From NCBI GenBank assembly GCA_009617715.1, contig VTFK01000379.1, positions 1 through 64,000 of the forward strand: DNA of 64,000 bases, read 5' to 3'. This stretch comes from Plectrocnemia conspersa. Lineage: Eukaryota; Arthropoda; Insecta; Trichoptera; Polycentropodidae. A model generated the notes under the pieces. It had not been told where the DNA came from and made no database searches. It was given only the letters and a program-made list of their open reading frames with translations. Made by a program: the position numbers and the translations under genes. This document shows positions 39,403-52,300 of the stretch, in pieces (positions within the stretch are counted from its first letter, which is position 1; every line of letters starts with the position of its first letter).

Positions 39403-40028
39403 TTAACTGATATTATGTATATCCTAGAAAATATTTAATGTACATGTTATCTTATTGACTGCATACATACAGACTGTTGAAGTATGTTTATTAAAAAAAT
39501 ATAAATAATTAAATAGTGCACTAACTAAAACTGTTTTAAAATAATCATTGATCTTACATATTAATATGTTCATGTTGTAAACTAAAATTGTTTAATTTTC
39601 TAATAATTAATTACAAGCTATTAATAGTGTTATTTTACAAAACTGTTGGCTTAAATATAAAATGGCAATTAAATAGTTAAATGTTTTAAATCAATTATTT
39701 ACTTTCATGTCAAGCTTATGACAATTATAAATGTATTTTAATGTTATAAATGTTGTTCATTAATGTATTAAATAATTGTTGATATTGTATCTAAATAAAT
39801 TATATCTACAGTTATTGCTAGCAATATTTTTTAATTCTTTTCAGGTTATTTTAGGAATAATAGGTAGTTTATATTTCAATAAGTGATTAATAAATCATAC
39901 TTCTGCAACAAAAAACGATTGGTAAGCTCCAAATATATGATATTTTTACAGACTATCCTAAATATACATATTATACAATAGATTTGCCTGGAGTACCCAT
40001 AATCGTTGCGTCGAAATTTTTAAAAGGG
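39403..40028. other. Intergenic stretch
   Basis: AT-rich; nothing recognised. Confidence 0.45.
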
Positions 40029-40451
40029 TCATACAACTGAAACACACATAAATTGCAACATTCCAGAGGAAAACCACGTTGCAAAATGTACATAATTTCG
40101 AATTTCTATCGAAACGCTGTTACACACCCCAAAGACTTTGATGAGACAAACCAAAGAGTCTGGTTCCACCCTGAGTCTGCACTGGGTGAAGGATCGAGGG
40201 CTGGAAGGAACGTTGAACTTCCTGCTATTTCTCGATAGTATGTAATCTAGAATGCTGTCATACTTAATCACTTCCATTAAAACTTCAATCAAGACTTGAG
40301 AGACCCTTCGCTTTCGACTTGGAATAACGAGAGACATCAGAACTTGCTCTAGGAGAAGCTTCATTGAATAGACCAAGATGACCGTCTGAGGCAAATTCAT
40401 TTCAACCGTCCGATCTATTCCAACTTTTTTGAAAAATACAACATTAAACAA
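40029..40451 (-). CDS. Unassigned 140-codon open frame
   Basis: A continuous frame of 140 codons in a block of higher GC than its surroundings, between the two TTLL3 genes. The predicted protein has a basic patch (P-S-R-K-R-R-V), a hydrophobic middle and three cysteines in its last third. I recognise no family. A different frame over the same stretch also looks protein-like (G-H-L-G-L-F-N-E-A and S-K-A-K-G-L-S-S-L-D), so a frame-shifted old element is equally possible. There are no obvious splice sites and no transposon ends. Confidence 0.25.
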   Translation of the reverse strand: MFNVVFFKKVGIDRTVEMNLPQTVILVYSMKLLLEQVLMSLVIPSRKRRVSQVLIEVLMEVIKYDSILDYILSRNSRKFNVPSSPRSFTQCRLRVEPDSLVCLIKVFGVCNSVSIEIRNYVHFATWFSSGMLQFMCVSVV

Positions 40452-41036
40452 AAAATTTTAAATTTGTTTAAAAATTTTTCACTCGTTTCACCTTAAGCCA
40501 CAGTTACTGGTATTGTACAAAATAATATTAGGAAATATTGTTTTTTTTTATTTACAAACTGTATGGATAAATTTTTTTTCAATTTTTGTATCATATATTG
40601 AATTTAAATGTCAGATAACAGATAACAACTCACCATGATCATCGTTATATTTGTTTCGTAATTTTTTGCTTTTTCCCGAATTACGTCGTCATTCAAGTAA
40701 TTGAATGCATTATTTATTTATCTTACTGCATCAAATCTAGTTGTCAAAATACCGATAAAAGTTTGGATTCGTTATTTGAGGTCGTTTTTTTATAAATATA
40801 TTCTAGCTATGGTTTTTTCCAGAGTTGGGACCCTCAAGGAGAACATGCCCTAGGAATTTGTTCCCTCCCCTTTCCCTCTCGGCAGGCCTGATTGTATGTA
40901 TCAACAAGGAATAGCTAAAAAAACGTGTAATTAATTTCTTGATTTAAGGCATGATGAATAAGATTTTATTAATTATCCGATTATGTTTTTAAATTCTCTA
41001 AATCAAAGATGATTACCACATCGCTAATAACCCTTA

Positions 41037-41585
41037 GGCCGGTTTCACACGTGCCGGGTGGATTTGCCCGGCACCGGGCCAGCGCCGTGTAGTGGGGATG
41101 GTGTTGTATGGGCTAGTACCTATCATTTCAGACGTGCCGGACAAATCTACCCGGCGCCGGCCCGACGCTGACTGCCGGGTTGTCGCCGGCCGCGCTCACT
41201 AAACTGTCCGGCGCCGGGTACCGAGTTGAGTGTGGTGGGGGTAAAACTCAAACATGAACCGGGCCGTTGACAGTGATTGTGGTATCTTGTAATAAAATTA
41301 TTAAATATATTCCTCGTGTTTAGGCAATAGCGGAAGAAATAGACCTCGAAATTTTAATTATATTAATGTAATCTCTTTTAATTATCTTAGTAGAATACAT
41401 ACAAAAATAAAAAAATAACGCGAAATGTGTGGAAGGACTTATGTGTGAAGCCGTTAATCCTAAATTACTGGCACCAGTTGACGGGGTATAGGTCGGGTTG
41501 GGAAGAGACCGGCCACGTGTGAAAGCTTTGTAAACGGCGCCGGCCCGGTGCCGGGTGAATCCATCCGGCACGTGTGAAACCGGCC
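41037..41585. mobile_element. PIF/Harbinger-type MITE with TTA target duplication
   Basis: A 549-bp GC-rich element. The terminal inverted repeats are GGCCGGTTTCACACGTGCCG at the left and the inverse (CGGCACGTGTGAAACCGGCC) at the right, and they continue imperfectly through CCGGCGCCGG-type repeats. It is flanked by TTA on both sides (41,034-41,036 and 41,586-41,588), the 3-bp target duplication of PIF/Harbinger transposases. Non-coding: the minus-strand open frame in its right half and the flank lacks any domain. Confidence 0.9.
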
Positions 41586-41588
41586 TTA

Positions 41589-42223
41589 ATGTTGGTTGCA
41601 CTATTAGGTGTCAAATTTTAATCTAACAAAAGTGTGCAATGAAACACAGTTAGTTGTTTAGGCATTGAGCACATCATTTGTGATTGAGTAAATGATCTTG
41701 ATGGACGGATTTAAAGTCGAGAATTTATTCCCTGAATTAATAACTATATAACAATAATAAATCATTTTACTATTTATGTCGTAATGTCATAAACGAAGCA
41801 TACAAAAACCTGTATGTGCTGACAGATGAAAAAAATATCTCATTCGACACTTGGGAATAAAATCAGGCAAAGCCTGCTAAGAATTGTTACATATACTTTT
41901 TCATACTAAAATTTTTCTATGTGCTCTGCAGCTGATACACATGATTATTTTTAAGCATTTAAAGTATTAGTTTTGATTTTAAAACTTGATTATGAAAATA
42001 TATAGCGAAACACACAGAATGAGCAAATAAAATCAGGATTAAGTGGGCATAAGTGAAATATAATGTTTATTTACTTTATATAATAAATAAACTATAAAAG
42101 ATGTAGTGATTATATATGTTTGATCAATTAGTTTTCAATTTAAATGCTATTTACTGATTCAATGAAACATATGAATATAAAAATAGTTAATTTTTATTTT
42201 ATCCAATTATCTAAATTGAAGCA
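41589..42223. other. Upstream region of the second TTLL3-like gene
   Basis: AT-rich; no recognisable promoter motif. An in-frame TAA 10-12 bases before the ATG at 42,224 supports that start, unless a splice acceptor lies in between. Confidence 0.4.
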
Positions 42224-45200
42224 ATGGTAAATCTAAAAATTGTAAGTATTCCAGTGAATAAAAATATTTTTGGTGCAAAAAATACAATGGAAATACCTCC
42301 AGTAGTAAGGATGAGAAAGTTAGAAATAATTTTAAGTAATTACAGTAGAACGCAAAATACAAAATACAAAGAACTTTGGAAGAAAGCAAAAACTGCAATA
42401 TTAAACAAAAAAATATTCATTATTCACAGCTCGAATAAGAATTCTCACATTAGACATTTATTGAAAAATAGAGGATGGGTTGAAAAATTGGATTTCAGGA
42501 GACTAAACTATCTTTTAAGCGAATTGAACGTTGCCAGCAATGATAGCATATTGGAGGTACTGATACTCGCAAAGGTAGTGAAATCAAATCCCGCAAACTT
42601 TGTATGGTTTGATGGAGAGTATAGCAACCTTAAATTAGAACCGTATCAAATGTGTAATAAGATAAGATTTAAAGGCAATTGCTTCACCACAAAGAGCGGA
42701 TTATGTGAATTAATAAAAGATAAAAAGTGGCATTGTATACCTGGCATTTCTAATGTGAACGCTCCGAGATCTTATAATGCATATAATGTGGAAGAAGTAG
42801 AAGAATTCAAATTTGATTATAAATTGACAGCTTGTACAAGTTTGTTAAAGTGGTTTGCTGCTACTTATGATAGAGACGAGATGTTATTTGAACAGAAAGG
42901 TAACATTCCATTTTCGATGATACATTTCGCTTTGGAAGGATGTAAAGTATATATGGCTATAAAGAAACACGAAGATATCGATAAGGTCAAAATTGGGAAG
43001 CCGATATATAACTGGAATGAATTTTTGTTAAATTGCCATAAGCTGATACAAAAAAAAGATTATTTGAATTTTGATATAAATGATGGGATTGAAATTTATG
43101 TAATGTATGCCAAAAATGTACTCGAGCGCATTGGAAAGTATAATCCGCAACTCAGTTGGGAAGGGATATTCAACGTTTGGATTATAAAACCAGCGAATTT
43201 GTGTCGTGGTAGAGGAATTCTTATGGAATCTGATTTAAATACCATATTGAAAGTCAGTACACAAAATTGTAAACTGAAATACATCATACAAAAATATATG
43301 GGTAAGTTAAAGTGAATTAGAAAGAAAAGCGGCTAGCATAATTTCCAATCATTTATTTGTAACACAATGAAAATTAATATACATTTACTTCTAGACTGCA
43401 ACCAAAGATTTTTCTGGCATGTGTAGTTTCTTTGTTGTAGTCGATTTTATCATGGATTAAAACTGTTAGTTTTACTATGATGAAATATTAAATTATGTCA
43501 ACTATTATATTAACATTGTGCTTATATTTTTATCATTAGACTTGACCATAAACAATTGTAGATACTTATCGGTAAGGTTCCCTAATACAATTACCTGGAA
43601 TATATAGACTCACGGTGGATGATCAGGTAAAATGCCAATCAATATATTAGGTAATAATATAGGTTTGTGCAGTTTTTAGTGGCGTCACTTATTCATCCAG
43701 GTTTTATTGTAGAATTATAATTTATACTGATACACAAATAAAATTCAGGTGTCCAAGAAGAGTCCAGGTTGATCCAAAAGGAGCTGTAGCAGGCAGTAGA
43801 ATTGTAGACTAGTAAGGTCATCACAGGGCGTAAAAGTGGCGAGCCTCTTTGACTTTTGGTAGTGTTGTTCTGAATCAGGGTCATGCTCTCTTTTATACGT
43901 TTCCTTGAATGAGGGCTTATTTAGACCAATGGCCAGACTGTTTAACCCCATCCATATACAACTCCTCTAATGAAGCAAAAGTATGTGTTCGTGTGGCTCT
44001 TTATAGGCGAAACCTTTGTGGTCACTTATCGAATGTCGACAAAAGATACAAGTACAATGTTATGGTGTGCGAGGCTATGAGTTTTGTTCGACGTGTCTTG
44101 AAGATCAGCAGTAAATTCTATAAGTCTAGTGCGGTTTAGTAATTTTGGTTACGGTAATTAGCACTAATGGTTGTCAAAAGTCTGCCGACTTTCAAATTCT
44201 TGAATGTTTCGTTTTGCAAAATACTGTGCAACTATTTAGGATCTTCTATATATTTTTATTTATTAAAAATCTAGTAATGGCAGAAGTTTTAAAATAAGGT
44301 TTTATTCGTTAAATTAATAGCGGCAAAAAAGTGATAACTTATTATTGTATAATATATCACAAATATTTTTATGAAAGGAATGCATAACATAATCTCGAAT
44401 ATTTTTTGGTAAAATAATATTTAATGTAAATATAGACAAGCATATCGAAAGTTAGTTTTGTTAAAAAATAATACTTATAAAAATATTTTTAGGAACTATG
44501 TTCATATTTGTAATAAGGAAATATACATTTTAATGTCATAATTGGTAATAAAAGTATAAATGGATAAATTTTGTAAAAGTAATGATTTCATTATTGAATG
44601 AACGATAATGAATCTTTGAAATTAGTAAAAACAAATCAACTATAACATAAAAACTATGCTAAGAAAAGTTTTGTTTCTAAATGTTGTAGAAAATTATGCC
44701 TGACTTTTTCTTAATATACTTCATCATTTATAATATACGTATTATTTTTTTTAGAAAGACCTTTACTGATCTATGAAACCAAATTTGACATACGTCAATA
44801 TTACCTCATCTCAAACACCAACCCGCTCACAATCTGGATGTATAAAAATTGTTATTTGCGATTCGTGTCAAGAAAATATTCCCTTGATAATTTTCACGAA
44901 TCCATTCACCTGACAAACAATGCGGTTCAATGTAAATACAAAATGTACGACGACGAACATAATGATATCCCGAGTTATAAAATGTGGGATTTGTGTAAGT
45001 TCAAAAATTATTTGAGCAGCATCGATCGCGGTGATGTTTGGACCGAAGTTAATTTATCCTGAAATGAAGCAGAATGTGGTGTGCGTCATGTTGTGCTCGC
45101 CGCCAGGTTTGACGGATTGTACAAAATGTTTTGACTTGTACGGATGCGATTTTGTGTTGGATGAAAATTTTAAGCCTTGGTTGATTGAGATAAATGCGTG

Positions 45201-45914
45201 TCCTGATTTATCGGCCAGTACACCGGTTACGAGCGTGATATGTAAAGCTGCATTAGAAGACATGATAAAAGGTATAGTAATATTAGTATCATCATTTGTT
45301 TAACTGTAACGACTACTCAGTTGATTCCAAAATTATTTGTCTTTTATTTTATTTATAAATGCTATTCCAATTTCTTGGTATTGCGGCAGTATGAAAAATC
45401 ATTTCAGGTAAAGCTTGATAATAGCACAATACTATTGTCAATATGTATCACCTTGCGGGCGAGTGACGTCAGGCCGAAAAAATAATATTTTCACTGTTCA
45501 GAGAAGGAATCAAGCATTGTATTTTTATGTGACATTCAGAATCAACATCTAACTGAATTGAATTGCCTTTAAATTGGTTCTGAGTGTGCATATTTCATTC
45601 TTACGTTCGAGATGAGCGTTGAGCATTAGACGAGTCCTTAAATTGTGTCCCCAGTGGAGTGCTCCGTTCAATTATATCAATGGCTTGAACTGCGTCTCCA
45701 TTGGCAACTCAGAATCAGGCTTTCTCGACTCTGTTTCATTCTCAATTATTTTCTTTCAGTTGTCATCGATTACAGATCTGATCCGAAAGCTTCAACTGGG
45801 GACTTTGAATGCATATACAGAGAAAGGCAAACACAGTATTTCAATCAATTTGAAAAATCAAGTTTGAAGGTTCAAGGAAGGAAGATACCAAAGAATATAT
45901 TGCATTTAATTTAA
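42224..45914 (+). CDS. Second TTLL3-like glycylase, 3 exons, with a frame break
   Basis: Tandem paralogue of the gene at 33.4-39.3 kb. Exons: 42,224-43,301; 44,755-45,271; 45,760-45,914 (about 582 residues if the frame were intact). The fold motifs are present: R-G-W-V-E-K, F-T-T-K-S-G-L-C, W-I-I-K-P-A (K322), K-F-D-I-R, H-L-T-N-N-A-V-Q, F-D-L-Y-G-C-D and P-W-L-I-E-I-N. The usual K-P-G is K-P-A here. Exon 2 carries one extra base near 45,048-45,052: the upstream frame stops at 45,060-45,062, while the homologous sequence continues in the next frame from I-Y-P-E-M. As read, the protein would end before the metal-binding E-I-N and be inactive. Four introns of the first gene are missing, and the long basic tail is absent. 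It may be a functional gene with an assembly error or a young pseudogene. Confidence 0.8.
43680..44140. other. GC-richer insert in the intron of the second TTLL3-like gene
   Basis: A block of raised GC within the 1,453-bp first intron, with several overlapping open frames on both strands and no recognised domain. It is probably an inserted repeat such as a solo LTR or MITE. I could not define its ends. Confidence 0.35.
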
Positions 45915-45939
45915 TTGATATAAAAAGTTATAGTTTGCA

Positions 45940-45957
45940 AATAAAAAAAAAAAAAAA
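45940..45957 (+). terminator. Polyadenylation signal fused to an A-tract
   Basis: AATAAA at 45,940-45,945, only 25 bases after the stop codon, runs directly into a 15-base genomic A-run (45,943-45,957). It may be simply an A-rich 3' end or a trace of reverse transcription. Confidence 0.5.
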
Positions 45958-46292
45958 CATTATTCTCGTTTACCTATTTATTAACAAAACCGTTGATACA
46001 AATTGTACGAATGCTTTCTTATGTATTAATTAACCGCAAGAAAGCAAAACAATTGTATATCAACAAATTCATATGATTTTGCAATTAATGCACAGCTGTA
46101 AAAACGTTTACTATGTATATCAATAGTAGTAAATAGTCAAAATTCACCAATCGGATGTAAAATTCGCCGTAAATATTTATATAATAACTTAATTAAATGA
46201 ATAATAATAATGTAACGTCCGATTCAAATTATTCACATGTATGATAGTAAAGCCGCAAATTACATCTATCGTGTCACTTCACGAAACACATT

Positions 46293-46298
46293 TTTATT
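46293..46298 (-). terminator. Polyadenylation signal of ARGLU1
   Basis: AATAAA on the minus strand, about 50 bases after the ARGLU1 stop codon (46,352-46,350). Confidence 0.65.
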
Positions 46299-46349
46299 CA
46301 CAATTAAAAAAATTAAAATTTCTATATATTATAAAAACATAATGCAAAC

Positions 46350-49300
46350 TCAAGAAACGGGTTTCAACTGAAATGACAACTTAGGTCTGGAATTATTTTT
46401 ACCAAGTATTTTTTTTTGTTCCTCCTTTATCCGCTTCTCTTGTTCTTTCTTGAGCTTTTGCCTCTCCTCATCCATTTTACGTTGCTCTTCGATCATGGCC
46501 AAACGATCTTCCGCCTGAAAAATAAATATATTTTCTTAGTATCCATTGTATTATGTTATACGAGGTGTGACAATTTAATTTCTGGGTCAGTTTATCTAAC
46601 GTAATCTTTAACATCTTCACGGCTTTGAAATACATTAATAAAACTGTGGCAGCATTAATCTGGAAATTAAATTGCCACACCATATAATGTATATATATAT
46701 ATATATAATTACCAGTTTTCTCTGGGCTTCTTCGATTTTACGATTGTTTTCTGCCATGATCGCTTCCAGAGCTTGTCTTTTGCGGGCTTCTTCCTCCTGT
46801 ACAATAAGATCGTTCGTTTAATTTTTATACGGATTCAGCGTCCATAATATAAACACTACATTCAAACACACTTTCGTCATATAAATAAAAATAAAATATC
46901 ATACTCAAAATGCATCCAATCACATCAAACATGTTTCAACAGTGTATAAAATAATATATATATATATATACATATATACGGGAATCGTTTGACAAAAATA
47001 TTGTGTGATAACATATGGAAGTAAATTAATCAAAATAAAATCCAAACCTGATATTTTCATTGGAACATTCTGAAAAGTCGAATCATTTGCAACTAAATGA
47101 TGCCAATTGCCTATGTCTCTCTCCGTTCCTATGTTGATTATGTTAACTTTACTTCATTCATTCTACAAAACATTCATATTGGGATTTTTAGATTCTAAGC
47201 AAAAACATCAATAATACATGAAATTTTCGTTCATTCCCAAAATCGATGACTTTTGAAGTATTCCATTAAGACATTAAGAAAACAGAGATGAGTGGTTAGA
47301 TGCAAATCATTGACTTTACGATTTGGTGGATCAAATCGGACAAATTTGTAACTGTTTTTGACGGTGAAAACGACGATGGTCGTCACGAATAGCAGGTTTG
47401 AGATTGATAATGCAAATAGTGTTATTTGCAATATTTTTTTTAAACAGTCCAAGAAAAATATCTCCAAAAGTCAGAGAGCGACTCACCACTCGAGCAAGTC
47501 CCTGTGTAGTAGGTCTTACGAAAAAGTCGCGCTGAAAACACTGTCATCACACAACTGCAGACCACTGAGATGAAAAAATGATTAAAGTAGTAAGATATCA
47601 AATAATACCTTGAGTGAGTAGGCCACTACCGTCAAAAGCAGCCGTCAGCCGTTAACGACACCTTGGTGATGTTCGGTTCGCGTACTGTTCTGTCTTGATA
47701 CCTAATTTATCGATTGAACGATCGGTCTGTGCTACCGGTCATTACTTACGATCGCTCGACTCTAGCCCTTCACGGTTAAGATTCGTATGTGGTTTAGTTT
47801 TTTTTTTTGTGATAAATGCGAGCGAATCGATTCAAAACATAAAAACAGCATGACATTAATATTTTTGTTGATGTTTCCTTTAAGTTATTATTATTTAAAA
47901 AAATTTAATAAAAAAAAATGAGTCAAGCGTGTTGTTAGATTGAAAGTTTCCAAAAAAGTTTTTTTTTAAAACAATAAAAATAGTATTAGTTTTATTTCAG
48001 TATTATGTGAATGAATCAATGTATCCCTGGAAAGAATCTGTGTGTTCTGGTGTAATTTTTAAATGATTTCCGTAAAAACCGATCGCGATCTGTTCACCTC
48101 CCAATGAGGGGCCCGACTGCTGTTAAATTCGTTACGTCAACTGAATTAAAATCTCAAAAACGACATGTAACAGCAGTCCCTGGTCTGGTATACAATATGC
48201 AGCCACATGGTCAGAATGTCGTCGCATATTGCAAACGTCGTCCAAAAACAAGGAAGTATTATTACCTCACGACATTTTTCCTCAAGGCGTTGCTTTTCTT
48301 TCTGCCGCTCAATCTCCGCCATCATCTCTTTCTCCATTAGTCTTTTGGCTTCTTCCACTCTCTTGGCCACTTCGGTCTCTATTTCGTCTTTGCGCTTTTC
48401 CAACTCTTCGTCGACTCGCTTTTTAACCAGGAGTTCGATCCGCTTGGCAGCTTCTTCCTCTACTACCTGTCCGAATAAAAAGTGACGTATGAGAAACAGT
48501 AGCAGACTATATCTATAAGATCCATTGTTGGTACTACATCTCAGACTTCATTTTTTCTAATCTTCAATTGGAGCATTATTGTTAATCAATTTTTCTTAAA
48601 TTTATTTTTATACTATTATAAATATAGTTTCAATTTTATATACATATATATAATTATTTATCCTATAATTATATGATTTTTAAATTAACGTGTGTTTGTG
48701 TTATTAAATTAAATATTGCATAGTTATTCATTAGGACCTTGCTCAAAACCCCAAGAAAATTGTTAAAGTAGTAAGATATCAAATTTTGCATATTCTTGAA
48801 GTAAATGTATTTTTTAAATGTCCGCGTCTTATATATTTAGTGTTAATAAATTCATTTATGACTTACTTTTATTTTATAGTGACCATGCATAAAAGATTTT
48901 GCTACACAAAAAATAACTAGATTTATACGTAAAATCACACAGTGATTACAGTTGTATCATTAGATATGTTTTTTTTTATCAGTTATTTGATAATATTATT
49001 ATTTGTAAAGGAAAAAATATATTGTATTATATTGCGAACGTTTGAGAAGTCGCGCGTACTTTGACATCATCGGGTCTAAGTAGGAAATGCATTTGTGTGC
49101 GTGCATAAACAATGATCAAAAAGGCATAGCATGGTCTTGTTCTATGCTCCATTCAAAATATTTCGGTCTCTCGGCAGTTAAACAAATTTAATTGTATAAT
49201 ATATTATGTATATATTATATTGGGTTGATAAATAATGGTTATATACAGGCTTGGCCATAATATTGGGGCACCCCAATAAATGTGTTATATGTTAAAAATC

Positions 49301-52300
49301 GTGAAAATATAAATAAAAAAACTGATTACGGTTTAATGTTTAGACCGTAGCTATAATTGAAGCTGCAACCCTTTTTTTTGGCATACTATCAATTAAGGAC
49401 TTGCTGGTGGACGAAGACAATTTTCTCCATTCCATCTGCAATTTTTCTCGCAACTTAATTTTGGGTATGCAATTGTGTTGGGTAACCTTTTCTTTTAATT
49501 CTGTCCATAAATGCTCTATAGGATTTAGGTCTGGTGACTGTGTGGGCCATCCTAAAAGCGTCAAACCTTTTGACGCAAATTAACCCCTGCTTCTTAGCGA
49601 AGTAAGGCATGGGGCGTTTTCTTGCTGGAATTGTCTGTGCTTGGAAATATTTTCCAGTAGGAATCCATCAAAGTGGATTCCAACATTGAAATATAAATGT
49701 CACTATTCATACTACCTTTGCAAGAGGTTTTCTACCCCTAATGCTGCTATGCAACTCTAGACCATAACGCTTCCGCCACAATAATTGACTTTGGGTACTA
49801 CGCAATCAGTTAGATATTTTTCTGACTCTTCGACGCATGTGTACTACACCAGGGGTCCGATGAATCCAACTTTAAGATAATTTGAAACTAAAATTTTTGA
49901 ATAAGTTTTTAATATCTTTTTTACATTAATCAATTTTAGTTTCATATTATCTTAAAGTTGAATTCATCGGACCACATGACTTTTGCCCAATCTGTGTTTT
50001 CGGGCCCATTCCAAGCTTCCAGTTTCATTTATTCCTGAAAGCCACGGTTCGTGTCAGGTTTTACAACATCCAAGTTCCACATTGTTGAGCTTTCTTTTCA
50101 CCGTTCGCAAAAAAATGGATGGCCCTCCGCTAGCAGAGACTTCAGCAGCCAGCTTTGAAGACGTTTTTCGACAATTTTTAACGGATTTGTTTTTAACATT
50201 CGATCTTCCTGGGCAGTTTTCTTCCAGTTTTTGGCTTTGATTTGTAAGAAACACATTCATTGATCGTTTAAAGGATTTTGGACAGCATGTCGTAAACAAT
50301 TAATGTGTTAATTTTCGATATATTCAGTCAATAATATGCAATAAAATTATATTCGCTCTTTTAGCTTCACTTAATTCGCGTTTTTTGACATTTTTAGACA
50401 GCACCAGACTATGCACTTGTAAAGAGTTACACCCCATTATTATGGCCAAAGCTGTGTGTATTATATAGGATTGATAAATAATGGTTATATGTATACATAT
50501 ATATTATTGTAATTTTAATCAGCACAAATTTAGAGTTCAAATGCAGGTTCGTGTTGTGACAAAACTTATATTTATCAGTAAGAAAATGTAAAGAAATCGA
50601 TTGGATTTTGAAGACAGTATTCAAATTGCGATGACATCAAAATGACCCAATTAAGATGTCAATATATCAAAAATGAAACGACATTATTTCTCCAAAACCT
50701 GAAGTAAAAAAGTTTTTTCAAATTTATGTTTCATAATGACGATATTAATTGATTTTATTGCATTTATTTTTTATTTATAATTATATTCTCTGTATAAATA
50801 GATTTATTAAACCTTTCGAATTCAAATAATATATGATTTTCTACCTTTCAAATAAATATATTTTGGGATAATGGGTAAAAAAGTTAGCCGATGAACCCTG
50901 GTCTAAAAGAACGCTGCATTCCTAGTACCCCTTCTAACGTACGGAGTGGATATGAGGTTTACACAGTTAGTTGCACGCACAGGCAGTTGCCCAGTGCGCC
51001 AATTATTCTGTACTGTGTTTTACCTCCCGCCAACATCTCTAAACAAATAAAAATTTCACGGATGACCATTTTTTTATAGCTCTCGCAGTATCCCTAAAAA
51101 TAAGGTGACACATCCTCATCAATAATTTTTTATTTCTTTATCCTCCTTGAACAAAAATGTCCAAGGTGACCATTCTTTAGCTCTCGCAGGATCCTAGAAT
51201 GAATAAAAATATCCGAAACGACCTTTGTTTCTTCGATCATGGATTTACACCGTGTCTCTTGTTTGAGCAATCGCTTCCAGGACATGCGCTTAAGAACGGG
51301 TATCAACGATTTCTAGAAAGACCTACCGACTTAACCGAAAATCTACTACAACCTGTATGCTTCACTAACATGTATGGTTTTTTGTTATAGTTGATTTTTT
51401 AAAGATGATCCAGATTATTTATATAATACTCAATTTAAAATTAAAAATACTGATTTAACCATTTGGTTGTCGATAGTTTTGGGAGTACTATGTAAATATT
51501 GATGTATTACATAATAAATTTAAAACAGATATATCGAATTACAGTAACCAAAGAAGTAGAACATTTCATTTTTAGCACCTTATATATAATTAAATGCTTT
51601 AATTGTTTTTAGTCACCCCGAACACCAGCATAGACAAGGTTAGATAATTGTAATATACAATATAGCTACTTGGTATGTGATTAAAATTATTACTTACGAC
51701 TACGATACAACCACTACTTACATAGGCAGTCTAGAAATAAAATAGTATAAAGTGTAAGAATTATGACGGAAAAATCCATTAGTCATATTGTCACTTGATT
51801 TTTGAGCTGTTAAGTAGTATTAGAAATACATTTATACATAAACATCAAACCCTAAATCAGATTCATTCATACACACACACACACACACACACATACCTCA
51901 CGTCAATATTATTAACCATTTGAGTGCCAATGAGCGCGATCGCGCTCGCGTTGAGAGAATGCATGTTTCGACATGTTACGTCAGTATTTATTGACAGTTC
52001 CTGGGGGCCGCTCGTTTTTTAGGTTAAAAATATATTTAGCTACTGGTATATATTGCTTTACACTTTAATTTTAATCTACAAGGGTAGAAATAAACAATTA
52101 AAATATACGTTTTTCATAGCCTATGAAAGATAACAATATGAGTTTTGAAAAATTTGAAAGTGAAGACGATTCGCTGTACGATTTTGCGAGAAGTGATGAT
52201 AGTATTCTGGAATATGAAACTGATGATAGTTACATTGTTACTATTTGAAACAAACCCAGTTTTTAATCTCATCGAAAGTTCAGAAAGCGAAGAAATTGAC

